A model generated the notes under the pieces. That model saw nothing but the letters and a program-made list of their open reading frames with translations, ran no database searches and was not told the origin of the DNA. A DNA stretch of 64,000 nucleotides from NCBI GenBank assembly GCA_965153455.1, contig OZ234504.1:5332001-5396000 (forward strand). Reading direction: 5' to 3'. The DNA is from Sphagnum compactum (Eukaryota; Bryophyta; Sphagnopsida; Sphagnales). The position numbers and the translations under genes were made by a program. Shown here piece after piece: positions 1 through 13,763 of this stretch (position 1 is its first letter; every line of letters begins with the position of its first letter).

Positions 1-436
1 TGGATAAGGTGCCCTCCACATACACAAGAAATTTTCTTTGTGTATGTGCGTTGTTATTTATCTCACCTAAAAGGGATTCACACATGCACACTTTCAAAAT
101 GCATATCCAAATTCCCTGGGCCCAGAGATTGTTCAACAACCTACTTCTTCTTCTTGCAAGTGCTGATTAATTCCAAGAGGCCACACAAAAAGCAGCATCC
201 TAAAGTGTTTACATGTTTTGACACTTTCTTATGTGTTTTAGAGGTTTTAGTTTACATGTTATTTGGCACTCTTATGTGTTTGGAGGTTAAAACCCTTACA
301 CGTGGAGTGGAGAGGTTAAACGGATTGAAAGCTTAGGGCACCTACAAATGAAAAAAAGTCACAATTGTTTTTCTGAACTTACCCACTACTAACTACTTCA
401 TTCAAAAAAACAAGGGAGTGAGTGTGTCACAATGTG
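1..436. other. Intergenic, left edge
   Basis: No gene seen. The first 45 bp (GGTGCCCTCCACATACAC and an AAGAAATTT-like word) resemble 21083-21130 in intron 7 of the 7TM gene, so both may be pieces of an old repeat. Confidence 0.5.
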
Positions 437-760
437 TGGCCTTGCCATTTACATAAAAAGGGACCTTAAGGCAAAAGAAGAAGAATTATGAAAACTCAAA
501 TATTTCACCGTGCCAAAATATAATCTTCAAAACAAAAATCCTCGACCTAAAAGGAACCCAAATCCTTCAAGATATTATTATTATAACTCTATAATGAACT
601 AATCTCAAGTTTCAACACAAGCCAAAATATCATCTTTCAAAAACCCTCATATTAAAAAAAATAGACCTATTATTATTATTACCTAGGGGCCAAAATCCCT
701 CAAGCTACTATACTCTATAATGAATCTAAACACAATATCCTTGCCTTGGCCGAAAGCCCA
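437..760 (+). repeat. Dispersed repeat A, copy 1
   Basis: Shares about 320 bp with copies at 3072-3383 and 62681-62999: TGGCCTTGCCA, then CTTAAGGCAAAAGAAG, AAACTCAAATATTTC, TCTCAAGTTTCAACACAAGC, AGACCTATTATTATT and GGGGCCAAAATCC. In this copy the right end (GCCGAAAGCCCA) is diverged. Confidence 0.85.
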
Positions 761-2242
761 CAATATGGTTTAAACAAAGGAAAAACATCACACACACACA
801 CAAAACGGAAACCCGAATGTGGTGTGAAGGAATAACTTTGTTACGATCTTGATCATAAGTTTGTGATCTTTTGGTTTGTAAGATTTGTCATCATAGTTAT
901 TATTCGTTCTTTGCCACGCATCTCTTAAACGACAACTTTCGAAATATCATTTTTGTGGGGCGGGGAGGAGAGAGGGGGGGCGGGGGGAGGGAGGGATGGT
1001 TTACATCCATCCGGATTTATGTCGCACAACAACCTTTCCTTCACCCTACATCCTCATGCCTTAACTTCCCTACACGTGTTTTAGGTGCTAAAAGGGGGGC
1101 GATGATCATCGCAAACTGCAAAAGATCTCGGCTACGTCATGCCCGTCAGACTTGGCTCGACACTAGTTAGCCACATAAGAATCCAACCTCAACTCTGTAC
1201 ATGAGAGACAAACAAGGGCCATTGTGTAAAGTGCCATTCATCTTTATCCAATCCACCTCCCTCCTCCTCCCCCAAGGCCCCTTCCCCCCCCCCTCCCAAC
1301 GAGCCCTAGTAATAAAGTATTCTGTTCCCGGATTATTCTTCACACTAAAAAAAAAAAGTCGGACGAACAACAACTCGACCACCACCCTAAATTTATGACT
1401 TGTGTCCACATTGACTAAATAAACTTGTGTCCACATTGACTGCTTGCATATGTTGTTTACTATTCGTGACAAAAACGATACGTGGTGGTGCGGATCGAAT
1501 AGCCTTATCCATGTGGGGTGGGTAGTCGGACGGGTCATGGTGGCGCAACACATGAGGCATTTACTGGTAGTTTTTGACAAAGGGCTCTCTCATCGGTCTT
1601 TTGACACGCAATTTCTTTCGGTCTTTCTTTCTTTCTTTCTTTCGATGAATTGGTTCCAAAGTTTTTTTTTTGTTTTTTGGTTTCCTGCTATATTTTGCCA
1701 AAATGAATAAATAAATAAATAAATAAATTTAAGAGAATAGTTTTCTGGAATATAGAGAAAAAAAATTCTCTAAATTTTCATTTAAAAAATCTTGGGAAAT
1801 TTTTTTCACCACATTTGGACTCTGATTTTAGTTTGTTAGCATTTTTTAAAACTAATTTTAAAAAAAAACTATTGAAACACCTGTGGCCATTTATTGTGAA
1901 ATCCATCTTGAGATGCTAGCCAATGACGCAACATTCGAAAATTGAAAAAACATTCACTGGTTTGGTTCGGTTGTAACCGGTCTTTTGATGACCTAAACAC
2001 AGAAAAAATAAAATTCAATGATTTTGAACCCCAAAAAAAAGGGTGGGGGGGGGGGGGTGGGGGGGAGAGATTGAACAAGATCAACAAGATTAAATCACTT
2101 TAGATTTGACAAAGCCCTGCAAATATTATTTATAAACACACCGCTGATTCGGAAAATGTACAAAGGTATTAAAAACAAGGTAGAATTTAAAGGACGTCAC
2201 GCTAGCACAAACTACATGTCAAAAATTCTCCATCTCAACAAC
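761..2242. other. Intergenic with homopolymer and short repeats
   Basis: No gene supported. Holds G-rich tracts (955-1000, 2041-2067), a C-rich run (1281-1296), a 19-bp direct duplication (ACTTGTGTCCACATTGACT at 1398 and 1423), a TTTC run (about 1620-1643) and an AAAT run (1706-1729). Frames at 871-1710 on both strands lack any domain. Confidence 0.5.
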
Positions 2243-2434
2243 CGATCGCTTGTAATACGTCAGCTGTGACGATGGAGGGTGTGTCCTGAAAGGATCTGGT
2301 CAGCTGTGGCGATACCGGGTGTGTCTTGAAAGGATCGCTTGCAATAGGTCAGCCGTGGCAATGGGCTGTGTCTTGAAAGGATCGCTTGCAATAGGTCAGC
2401 CGTGGCAATGGGCGGTGGTGTGTGCTGAAGGGGT
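2243..2434 (+). repeat. GC-rich tandem repeat, four units of about 40-50 bp
   Basis: Units share GATCGCTTGCAATAGGTCAG, then CCGTGGCAATGGGC and TGTGTCTTGAAAGGA. The last two units are nearly identical. The array is more GC-rich than its AT-rich flanks and carries no ORF. Confidence 0.85.
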
Positions 2435-3071
2435 GGAAGTCAAGAAATAGCTAGGCCTAATGCTATTGCTTGACTTAAGATTAGTTTCTTGCACTTGACC
2501 ATAATAAGTTTAGACAATCCAATGTTGCATCTACATAATAACATTCAAAATGAATGATTCAACTCATGTGCAAATGTTAATAGTTCAAGAGATGTGAAAA
2601 AATTCAGTAACCCCATCGACCCCAATTAGATGACAACTAAGGAACAATGTTTTTCTTAAGAGTTTTTTTCATGCAACCAAAGTGAGGATCATCCCCCCGC
2701 CCCAGGAATATTTAGCTAAATCTCACTATAGACCTAATATGAAACCCTAAAAAATAAATCTTTCATCATCTTTCTAGAACTATATTTGGCTGCCATATTC
2801 AAAACCAAATATTAAAAATATGGCTTTTTTCAGTATTTATGCTTTTCCTGAATTTTGGCGATTGAAACCTCAAAAAAATCGCTTCATTTTATTTTTTCAA
2901 AATCATTTAAAATTTTGCTTACTGGTGGAGTTTCGCCATTTTACTGGAGTATTTTTTGACATTGAAATGGATGAAATCGTATAGTTCACCTCACACATGT
3001 GTCATGATGAAACAAGGCCTACTAGGGCTTTTTACCCCTCCCAAAAAAAAAACAAGTGGTGTGTCACACCG
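2435..3071. other. Intergenic, nothing recognised
   Basis: AT-rich DNA with many stops in all frames. I see nothing in it. Confidence 0.5.
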
Positions 3072-3383
3072 TGGCCTTGCCACTTTACATTAAAAAGTGT
3101 CTTAAGGCAAAAGAAGAATTATGGAAACTCAAATATTTCACCAAATGCAAAAATATACTCTTCACAAAAATCCTCTAAAACAAATCCAAATCCTTCAAGA
3201 TATTACTATAACTCTATAACTATTAATCTCAAGTTTCAACACAAGCCAAAATATATATATCATCTTTCAAAAATCCTCATACAAAAATAGACTTTATTAC
3301 ATAGGGGCCAAAATCCTTGAAGCTAGCTACCATACTCTGTAATGAATCTAGACACAATGTACTTGCCTTGGTAGGCAAGCCCA
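3072..3383 (+). repeat. Dispersed repeat A, copy 2
   Basis: 312-bp copy. It begins TGGCCTTGCC and ends GGCAAGCCCA, which are inverted copies of each other with one mismatch in 10. This suggests a MITE-like element. No clear target-site duplication was seen. Confidence 0.85.
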
Positions 3384-3503
3384 ACAAAACCCATATTCTG
3401 TTGAATTGTATATTATTATATAGCATGGGATATTTTTACTATTTAGAAACCATTTAAAATGGAGTTTGAGATTTTTACCATGGTACCAAATGGAAGATTT
3501 GTT

Positions 3504-3574
3504 AACTTTGTTTACACATAAACATGTACATTGGTAGGTAGTACCAATGTATATGTTTATGTGTGAACAAAGTT
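3504..3574 (+). repeat. 71-nt hairpin with 33-bp arms
   Basis: Left arm 3504-3536 and right arm 3542-3574 are inverted copies with 5 nt between them. The two differences in 33 bp become G-U pairs in a plus-strand RNA, so the stem is continuous. It lies just past repeat A copy 2. It could be a small foldback element or a miRNA-like precursor. There is no expression evidence. Confidence 0.85.
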
Positions 3575-6500
3575 TACATGAAAATTTTAAATGATGGGTT
3601 AACATCAAGCTTAACAAAATGTGATAGCAAATCAATAGTGAAACAAAATTGTGGTAAAATAATGTATTCAAATTTGTAAATTTTCACTAATGTGAAAGTG
3701 TAACAACATCATTAAATTGACAATATGAAAACACGTATGTTAAACTGACAAGACAACAAAAATGCGCATGACAAGTTCAAAACTCCATTGTTAAAAAGCT
3801 TAGCTTTAGAGAAGAAGCACATGTGGCAAGTTTGAAATTCCACCACAAATGAAAAACTTACAAAAAACAAACATACACTACAACTAAACCAAAAAAATAG
3901 ATGATATAACATAAATGCAAAATAAAACAATTGGTACATCAAGTTTTTCTTTCAACTATTTGTAAGTTTGTTGTTATAGGATCATTTGTGAATGTTCATT
4001 GTGTTGCTCATAAGTAAATAATTAAAAATAGTTGATAGTTTATGTAGTGGATTTGAATTTGTTTTAGTTTCAATAAGGTGCCACCTTTGAATCATAACTA
4101 TCTTTCCTCATAAATAATTGATGTTTGTTATTTGATGTAAAGTAACTTACCTGCTTGTGATGTTTTGAAAGCTACAATCAAGCTTTTGATAATGGATTAG
4201 TGTGCAAGGTGTATGAATGGGTTAAGGATTTTTTTTTCAAAATTCAATACCACAAATAAAATTAGTATTTGTTAGAAAAGATGGTGTAGAAATTTTACAT
4301 CACTTGCATCATAGTCTTAGGTGTGAGAGGCCAAGTTTTTTACAAGATTGTTAGATTTAGGAAGATAGTGTGTTAAAAAGTTGGAGATATTTGATCACTA
4401 AAACTCAAAAAATAATGATCTAATGATTTCTAAATTGAGCACATGATATCGGGGTGGAAAGTTTTTTTCAAAGGTTACATTTTTTCTTTTGAAAGTTCTT
4501 CAATCAAAGTTCATACATGAAAATTATGAGCTCGCAAAGTGGCAAGAATCATAACATGTTAAAATCAAGAATTTTAGGAATCCTTGTAAGGAATTGTGAG
4601 ACTTTTTCTCATTTTGATACAAACCCACCATTGGTCATAAATTATATTAAAGCAAAGTAAATGATGGCTCATTTCTAAATTTGGGTCATGGTGTGCCTTG
4701 TGAATGTAACTCGTTCATGATTTGTTTATGCACTATTTTAGTTTCTGCTTGCATTAATGGCCTTTTTTTTTTGGTTTGTGAAAGTTGATTTCATTTTGAA
4801 CCCCCATTCATGAATTCATCCTAGTTGCATCCCAAAGCTCCCACCTTGTTTTTATCTTAAGAGCTAGGGAACACGCTTGAATTTGCATTTTGTTGTAAAC
4901 TTGAAAATTGATAGGTTCTTTTTACCTTCTTTATCACTTAACCAATCTAAGGATGTGCCAATGCACATAAGGACATTCATGAAGCATGGGCTCAATGCAA
5001 TAACACACTTGAATACCAAACTTGAATAAGTTATGAAAAACTTCTTGTTATATTGACAAGCATATATAATGTTGTGTGAACAAGGCATTGAGGTAAAATG
5101 TAGTGAAAAGTGCTCTATAATCATTGTAAGTTTCATGTTGTTTTATCTCTTAATTATGTTTCAATTCTAAATCTTCTATTTTGTACTCAAATTATGTGTA
5201 ATAAAATTTAATTTTTTGATCTTTTAATATTTTTTTGATGTCGATTTGTAAGTTTTGTTCATTTTCAAAGGAGGTAGTTGATATTAGTTACAATAGTATG
5301 TCTTGATTAGTGATCTCACATTTTCACGTGTGTGATTGTGAATGTAAAGACACATTTCTTTTTACAAATGCAAATTATTTTTACATGGGAGAAACACTAA
5401 TTCTATGTGCTCATTTTCAAACCATCATTTCCCATTCTTCATGTAAAAAAATTCGGTTCAATATTGGAAGAACTTGTCAAAATAACTAGAATCGAATACA
5501 TAACCCTTGACTTGACTTGACTCGTCATACCTTTGTCGAAAATTAACACTAAACTCTACCCAAAGTCCTTTCTCTAGTCATCCTAAATGGCTCATATTAT
5601 ATCAAGAAAAATGCTTTTCAATTTGTCGGCCCAACCCTACCCACCTGCCTACCCCCCGCCCCCCCAAAACAAAAAAAAGTGAATAAAAAATCTGGAAGGG
5701 AGTGAAGGAAGAAGGGTTTAGGGTTTAGAACTTTGGCATCATCAAGTCCCTTTTAAGTTCTTTGAAAGATTAAATACAACACTTGGCCAAATCCTACTAG
5801 CCAAGGTTAACCTTTTTTTTGGCACCCATCAATGCTCATCACATGAATTATTCAAACCAATAAAGGGAAGTCAAAAGAACATCTAATCAAATAAATGAAA
5901 AGGGAGCCATGCAAAACATATTGAACTCCATCACAAAAGAAGATAAAACTAAAAAGAAAGATACCCATCCAAAAAGGAGTAAAAAAAACACATATACAAA
6001 AATACTTGTCAACATGACATCACTTTAGTAGTACAATGTACCATAGTACCTTGGCAAGCTTTCAACACTAATTATTACATTCTTTTGTAGAAATGTTTGA
6101 AAATTTTCACCAAAATGGATGCTAGAGAACCTTTTGGAGATGTTAGAAATACTCTTTCTAAACATGGATTTCTAATCACACATGTGTTGAAGCTAACCCT
6201 TCTACATTAGCCCAAAAATTGAACCCATTTTGAGAATCATAGGATTAGGGAAACCTACAGGTAATTAATTATCTCTCTTGTGCACATTCTTCAGTTTGTG
6301 ACTTTATTCTTCTCAATCACTTTTAAAAGCATTTGTAGGCCCCTTAGAATTAGATAATAATCATATGTAGAGTAGTAAATGGGGTTTATCATTATGTTTT
6401 ATCATTTAGGCTTGAGACTCGAGTAGTTACATTTAAATTTAAGCTTATTGTTTTCATTTTGAACCTCAAACAAGAACCTCATGGAGGGTTTAGGGTTTTC

Positions 6501-7925
6501 CAAATTATTGGTCAAATCAAAACATTGGGTGAAATCAAAACATTTTTTTAAAAAAAATTATTGGCAAAATATCAATAAAAGTGAATCTATCGAATGAATT
6601 ATGAAGGGATGTATTTTTTTCAGGTATTTTTCAAAAAAAAATTAGGTAGTTTTTTTTTTAATCACAAAAAGCAAGGGGAAATTTGGGCTTTTGAAGAAAT
6701 GTGGCCACTTTTGGATTGCCTTCTTAATTTGGAGATAGTTTGTACTCACTTTGTTCCAATTTGGAGAAAACTTTGTATGGACAAATTTTGAAAAAAACTA
6801 TTGCCAATAAATGCAAAAACTATACTACCTTGGCATGCTCATGGCTTACTCCTAGTTTGAATTTTTTTTTTAAACAAATCATTATGCCTATGTAACTTGA
6901 CCTTCATGGTCAATTTATTATGCACCCTTGCCCTTCTTCAAGTTCATGGAGTGGGCCATTTCATGGTGCATTAAGCTTGCCCTTCCGGGCTCAACTAGTG
7001 ATGGCTTCCTTGTTAGAATGTGCCCTAAAATTCTGATCATTGAAGATTTAGCCAAATTTGGCTACAAAAATAGATATGAATGAATGTTTTTTAAACAAGC
7101 AACCCTATAAAATTTTGGATATAGTGCCAAAAAGATGAGAATCTTTTTTTTGGGGAAGAAAGAAATGTGGTCACTTTTTTAAAGTTTGTGGCCAAATTTG
7201 TTGGTCTTTGGAGAATTTTTAATTTTTAAAATTGATATTTAATGCTAAAAACTCTATCTTGGGATGCTCACTGCCTACTCTTACCTTAGAAAATTGAAAA
7301 AAAAAACAAAACAAAACAAAACAAAAACCAAAAAAAAAAGTGTTAGGAACTTAAAAGCTACTAGTGAATTTAGAAATAGGCAAGGAGGGCTCCATGCAAA
7401 GGACTAAAGGAGTGTTAGGTGCAGATTTTTATTCAAGGAAAGATAGGTACATCCAAAATGAACCTATACATGGGTCATATGTACTTAAGTACATCCAAAT
7501 TCTATCCAAAAAGTAATGGCCTTTCACATTTTCCGGAAAAAAAAGAATATGCCATTCGATACAACAAATTGTATCTTACATCGAGTCATTACAAGTACCT
7601 TAGAGGGCCACGGTGGTGCCCCTTGATTGAGCTCCAAGGGAGTTACCCAACATAAAGCATGTGGTGTGTGCATGGATGAAAAAATAGCATCACAATGGAT
7701 GAAGACTCACAAATTCCCAGGTGCAGAAGTGGGAGATCCCCTAGCAAAGGATGAAAAAACAAACACATCCCCAATGTGTGTTGATTACAACATAGCCCTA
7801 ATCTTTGCTTGTGCCACCACAATCATCAAAACCATTCCTCGAGAAATGGAAGCTCACTCATGAAACTTAAGTCCACTCAAGTGAGATCAACAATGAAAAC
7901 ATGAACCAAAATCACTCTACTTTGT
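3575..7925. other. AT-rich intergenic region
   Basis: No gene supported. A telomere-like GGGTTTAGGGTTTAG lies at 5714-5728 and an (AAAAC)n run near 7300-7325. Two 78-codon frames at 7419-7655 and 7627-7863 overlap end to end just before the inverted repeat A copy. Their products are not recognised and may be remnants. Confidence 0.45.
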
Positions 7926-8064
7926 TGGCCTTTGGGTACCAAGGCCCTTAAGGATATTGTGTTTAGATTCATTATAGAGTATAGTAGCTCAAGGGATTTT
8001 TATAGGCCCCTAGGTAATAATAATAATAGGTCTATTTTTTTTAATATGAGGAATTTTGAAAGCT
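7926..8064 (-). repeat. Dispersed repeat A, inverted partial copy
   Basis: The reverse complement matches the right ~140 bp of repeat A: TGAATCTAAACACAATATCC, CTCTATAATG, GACCTATTATTATTATTACC, CTCATATTAA. The homology stops near 8064, so the left part is missing. Confidence 0.8.
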
Positions 8065-9320
8065 GAGTTGCTTCCTTCCAACCTTTTACACATATCCTAT
8101 GCTTATTGGAATTAGGACCAGTGTTTTTTTTTATTGTGGCAAATTTTTTAGACCATGGTGACAAGAAAACAAGACTAGAATTTTGTTGGGGGAGATGCTT
8201 GACTTTTTTTTTTTTTTTAATATTTATTTAGTTCGTCCAAAAGTCAATCACCACTTTGTCCCTATTAGGGAAAAATGAAATTGGAGAATTTTCTAAATTT
8301 GTCATCACTAAATGCTAAATCTTATCTTCGGATGTTTGTCACGTAGGGTAACTACGCCCATCATCGAACACTTCGTGTCTCAATGAGTTGTAAATCCTTA
8401 TGCATTGTTCAGTTGCATTTGGTGAACAAAGGGAACTTGTAGAATTATGTTGGGCACACCCAAAACTATGAATAACACTCAAATTAATTTTTAAAAAAGG
8501 GAGATATCAAGTTTGGAAATAGGGGTTTTTTTTAAATAAAAATTTAATTGTCCATACACTTTGAGATGCTTGAACATTCAATCTCATCGTTACAAACAAG
8601 CAATTCAACAATGGTGGTTGCACATAACCTAATTTTTTTGTAAAACATCCATGTGTAATATTGTGTTATTTTTATTTTGTTCACACCTTTCTATGTGGTC
8701 AAGATTTAACTAAAACAATGGGGTTTGAGATTTGTGGTCATAGGTGGTATGCAACAATTCAGTCTTCTTCAACTTTGTTACCCTACTTGTGAATGACAAT
8801 TTTTCTCATCGTCCTTTTTTTTCCCTTTGATTGTTATTACGGTCTTCTTGTGCTTAGTTGTGATGTTATGATTGTCCCAATGTTGTGTGTGCTCATCGTC
8901 GTGATGATTTGCTCCTCATGGGTTTAATGATCATCATTGTGATGTTTTGATCATTGGCATGGTGTTATGGTGGTCCTCATGGTGTGAAGATTGTTGTGGT
9001 GTTTTGAAACATATTCACATGCAGGTCCTTGTGTTGTGATCATGTTCCTTGTTTTGTCTTCCTTCAATTGCATTTTTCATTTTCTTTTAACTGTGTTCCT
9101 TGTTTCATTTTCTTCTAATGGTTTTCACATTGCTTTAATGGTCTTCACTTTTCTTTTCAATGTTTTTAAACCTTACTATTCCATTTTTTCCTGCTCTTTG
9201 ATTGAAGTTGGATATGTGATTACTTCCTAATCACCCCATGTCCATCCCCTTTCATTCTATACAATTAAGTTGCTTGGTGAAACCTTGCAAAAATGTGCTT
9301 CGTTGTTGCCATCCTAGCCT
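8065..9320. other. AT-rich intergenic region with TGATGTT-type imperfect repeats
   Basis: Between 8860 and 9060 words such as GTGATGTTATGAT and GTTCCTTGTTT recur. They look like the reverse complement of the CAAGA/ATCATGAC words at 26.7-27.3 kb. The hydrophobic 79-codon frame at 8991-9230 is probably chance. Confidence 0.4.
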
Positions 9321-10740
9321 TCACCTAAACCCTTGGTCCCATTCTTCTATCACAAGAGGATTGTTCAACACCTCCACATAGTATTTATGTTGAATAGAAG
9401 CAAGGCAATCGAAATTTTCCTCGACTACTATAAAAGTTGTTTCTACAACATTCATGAGACATATGGTAACATGTCCCATTCCCCATCTAGGACTATCATT
9501 AATTTCAACATCAAACATGTTGTTTTCTTTTTCATTTCATGTATTATTGTTGGTTTGGTATACACTTCATTCAGCAATATCTTATCCCCCATGGTCCTAG
9601 GGTTTAATGGCCAAATTCCTAGAGCCAAACTTGATGTTTTGTTTGGACAATGCCTAGTCCAATGATTCGTGTACCCACCTAGCCAATGTGATCTTATATG
9701 TTTTTTGTAATTCTTTTTGGCCATTGCATTATCTTTCTCCTTTTTAAATGTTGTTTTGAGAGGTTTAAAACATGACACATCTAGGGGTTGTAATGCATGT
9801 GATGTATGGCTTGAAATGTAACCATGTTTAATCCAAATTGATGGGCATGTTATATTGCATCTAAAGAAATATGTAATCTATGTGTCTATTAAGGGTTAAA
9901 AGATGTTGGTTTGTTTCAAAAATCCCACCTGATACATATTTCTTGAAGAAAGTGAACAATTCTTTGAACATAAATGCTGTCATCCACATTTTCTTTTACA
10001 TTGCCATGCAATTTTATACCTCACACAATCCAATGTACTCATCCCATAGTCTCTCACCTCTAAAGATGTAAAATCTTGATAGAGAATAGCCTTTTACATT
10101 GAATGCACAATTCATAATCCATTCCTTAAATTCAAGGATGATGTTATAAACTTGATGTGAACCTTGTTTAGCTATAACACGTGCACTTAATTGTTTACCT
10201 ACTTGGATTCCAATTTCATTTAAATTCCATACTTCATATGCATTATAACTATGTTGAGTGTAAAGTGCTTGTAAGTTCTAATAGAATGAATTGCAAAACT
10301 AGCTTGTCAAACCTTGTGCTTTGCAAATTTTCAAGCCTTCTGCAAAACAAATGAATACTTTTAAATGTCTTTTCTAAAACCAATGCCACCAAAAATTTCT
10401 AGGTACACCATCTTGGAAAGGTGTAGCTTGAATCTAAGTAAGTTTTACTGCCTTCAATTTTAGTTGGAACAATATTATGGATAGTCCACATGATTGCATA
10501 CCTAGAACCTAAACCACTACAACCACATTTTTTTCTATGTTATGATCCCTAGCATGCCAATTTCTTACACCTATCCTACCATTGAGATGGTTTTTAAATG
10601 CTGATAATGGAATGTTTTAATGTTTATTGGCCGCTTCCTCATTGGAAGATGCCATGGATGCTATGGGAAAAGGGGCGTCTTCCAAGTATTCATTTGTCCA
10701 TGTGCATCTAGCATATGCAACAAGCCCCTTCCTCACTATT
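9321..10740 (-). pseudogene. Decayed pogo-type (DDE_1) transposase
   Basis: Reading the minus strand from about 10740 to 9321 across several frameshifts and stops gives a recognisable pogo-superfamily transposase. An HTH_psq-like segment (NIPLSAFKNHLNG, about 10580-10640) is followed by AYEVWNLNEIGIQVGKQ (10190-10245), FYIFRGERLWDEYIGLC (about 10030-10085), a KMWMTAFMFKELFTFFKK block, SHALQPLDVSCFKPLKTTF (near 9745-9812) and GIWPLNPRTM (near 9600). A tail frame with YYVEVLNN lies at 9321-9518. The first catalytic Asp (WNxDE) is now Asn, while the LQPLD Asp is kept. Multiple stops show it is dead. The family comes from recognised motifs, not a database search. Confidence 0.8.
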
Positions 10741-11233
10741 GCTAGATTTTGTCTTGAATTAAACTTAGGCTCAAGTGGGATGTTCTCCTTATTCAATGTT
10801 AATTAATCTAACATAATACTCCTTCTCTTACAAAGTACATTTAACACTATGTTAACCTTGTTTGCCCTAGCCCTATCCTCCAAGGAGTGAGGGATAAAGG
10901 CCTAGGGCACACAAGAAGTATGTCATTATCCTTTTTGAAATCAACCCATGAATACAAGAAATAAGGTAAGTATGGGTATGTTTGAATTGCATGTCATTTT
11001 GTGAATCTAGAGTTTCATCAATTAGACCAAAGAAATTAGAATAACATGCCTAGACTAAATTTTCATATGTCGTTGTGTAGGTTGTGCTTGTAGGTATCAA
11101 ATTTGAATCTCAAACTTTGATGAATTAAAGCATGTTGAAATTTTCGATAACCCACTTGCTTTGCACTCCTTCTTACACTAGGGACAATAGATTGGGATAG
11201 CCAATGATAGTGTAAAAACTTGTTGTACTTTTC

Positions 11234-11420
11234 CTTGTCCTACTTTTGATGTTAACACCGATGCACTCTTCACATCTAGGTGTGATCCCCATCTTACTTT
11301 TAATGTTAACATTGATGCACTATTCACATTTAGTTGTGATCTACTGATGTACTCTTCTCCTTTAATTATGATCCTTGTCTTACTTTTAATTTTAACATTG
11401 ATGCTCTTGGTATTAGAAGT
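11234..11420 (+). repeat. Short degenerate tandem repeat, about 57 bp unit
   Basis: Three partial units share CTTACTTTTAATGTTAACA, then TTGATGCACTATTCACAT and TAGGTGTGATC. It lies beyond the 5' side of the minus-strand pogo relic. Confidence 0.6.
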
Positions 11421-13723
11421 TTTTAAAAGCTTTAGACTTAAGCTTCCACACTTGTTGGTAGGTTGGACATGTTAGATACCTATTTAAAACCTTCAAACTT
11501 GTTAAACAAATGTGTTCATGTGATTGGAATTGAAACAATGATGTTGATGTTTTGAAAGGATATTGACAAAGTAGGTATATGGACCTCTTTGTTCATCCAT
11601 AGGCTTATCATCAATGATTTGTGGCATATTGAGATCACAATGTGCATTTGATTTTGAAGTTGAATTGCTACAAGGATGATAAATGCACTCTCCATGCCAA
11701 AATTTGCTTTGATAATGCAAGTTAGTTATGGTTATAACCTCTTAATGTGTTGTTGTATTACTTTCAATGTCATAAATCATTCTCAATCATTAAACAATCC
11801 AAATTCCATAATGAACAACAATTCTTGTAAATATTACTTATGTCACACATTAAACCAAACTCTTAAAACACCATGTTATGATATTTTGTTTGATTTGTGT
11901 CATTTTGAGTGCATAAAACTGTGACAACTTGTAACCCATCACCAATCACTCCCTTTAACATATTGAACTATTAAATTTGGAATTCCCTTTTAAACCTCCC
12001 TTTTTACCAAACACTTATAACATGCCTACAAACAAATAGTTATTGGTCTACATGCACTTGTGTGCATTTTAATGTAACAACTCCCACCCTATCACCAAAC
12101 ACCTTTTAATTTTCTTTGGAACACATACTTTTAACAAGTGTTTTGCCTTACATATATGATCACACAAAATTATAATATCCTTGGTCAAGTGCGTAAAAAA
12201 GGTTTAACATTTTTTTCCCACTAGTTGTCCAATCATAGGGTCTATGATGAACAATCGTGAACAGTTCATTGTTTGGACATGGGTTAGGTGGTGAACTATT
12301 CAACTGCTCGTTGATAGGGGTATCTTGTGATAAGCATATTTACCCTACTCCTACCTAAAAAATTTGGCAGAAAAAACATTGTTCAAGAACATTCAAAGAT
12401 TTTTCATGGATTTGAATTACTTTCTCAAACCAAATATGCCATGCAACTATTATCTTGGGTGTACATATTGTTATGTGATTTCATGAGGTTGACGAGCCAA
12501 CATGAATTGGGTGTGTGGTTTTTTATTAAATGAAAAATGTTCAATCACCTATGTGTCACACAACTTGATTTTTAATGTAGAGGTGGTATAAGGATTTTTG
12601 GGTGCAAATATTTACTGTTTGGTGAATTTACTTTTGGGAAACATGTGGGAAATATTGTTTCTAAATATGTAAAGCAACATTCTTTTAGCCGAAAATATCC
12701 ATTTCTGAAAAGTTAAATAATTGAAAAAACAATAGGTGATATTATTAGTTGATTTGTTATAATGCATATAATGTGTGCATTGTGATCTCTATTAATTAGT
12801 TGTGAATGGAATGATAGTTCCAAAACCTTTTCTTTGTGTTTGGCCTTCTTGATTGGCCCATCACAACAAAAATTCAAAAACTTCAAAAATCAAAACTTTG
12901 GACACTACCAAGATAGAATTAGTCTCTCCATTTGGCCCGTAGTATAAAACCAAGGAACACAAATTGGGCACAAAATGGAAAAACATTGGGAACTCAATTT
13001 GGAACTTTATTGGGAACAAGTGGGTGGAGCAAAAACCCTAAACTCAAACCCTAAACCCTTCAAGTTCCTTCAACCCTAATAAGAAGAACTGTTCAACTCA
13101 TAAAGGCTCACCTTGTTGGATGTTTACAAATTCTTTCTCCCTTTTTTTTCTTCTTTTTTTTTTTCTCTTTTTTTTTCTCTTTTTTTTTTTTCAAAAAATT
13201 GACAAAGCAATTCAACTGAAGACAAACTAAGAGGTTGACTCAAAGTAGTTAAAGCAAGGTTTTATTTTCAAATTTTTTCACTAAAAAAATACTGGCAACT
13301 TTTATCATAAATAATTAGCAAAATTAATCAAATTTACACTAGAAAAACAGAAAACTAAAAAAATGCTTGAATTTCTTGGTAAAAAACGAGACAAAATTTT
13401 GGAGACAAAATTTTGTGGACAAAAAAAAAAATCGCTGAGTTGAAGACTCCAATCTTTTTCTCTCTCCTTATTAACCTGGACCAGAATCAGTGGTTAACCT
13501 CTGGTTAATTGTGACACCAGTCACTCTTTTTTCTCTCCTAAGACTAAGTCAAGGCTTTATGGTAGTTTTGCTTTGGAATTACTATTATTACTATTATTAT
13601 TATTAATTTGAATTAATTTGAATTAATTTATTTTTCTGGTTGCCAAATTTCCTATTAAAATTAGGTCAATAGATTTGGAAACTTTTTAAGCAGTCTCTTG
13701 TGCATTCAAAGGTTTTTTCTTTT

Positions 13724-13763
<40 letters not shown>

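Noticed and set aside
1167-1580. 137-codon minus-strand ORF
   Set aside because: Crosses homopolymer and short-repeat DNA; no domain or conserved motif.
5714-5728. Telomere-like GGGTTTAGGGTTTAG and similar motifs at 13033, 14275, 19693 and 47008
   Set aside because: Only two to three units each, so not telomere or a true interstitial telomere array; such motifs are common in plant DNA.
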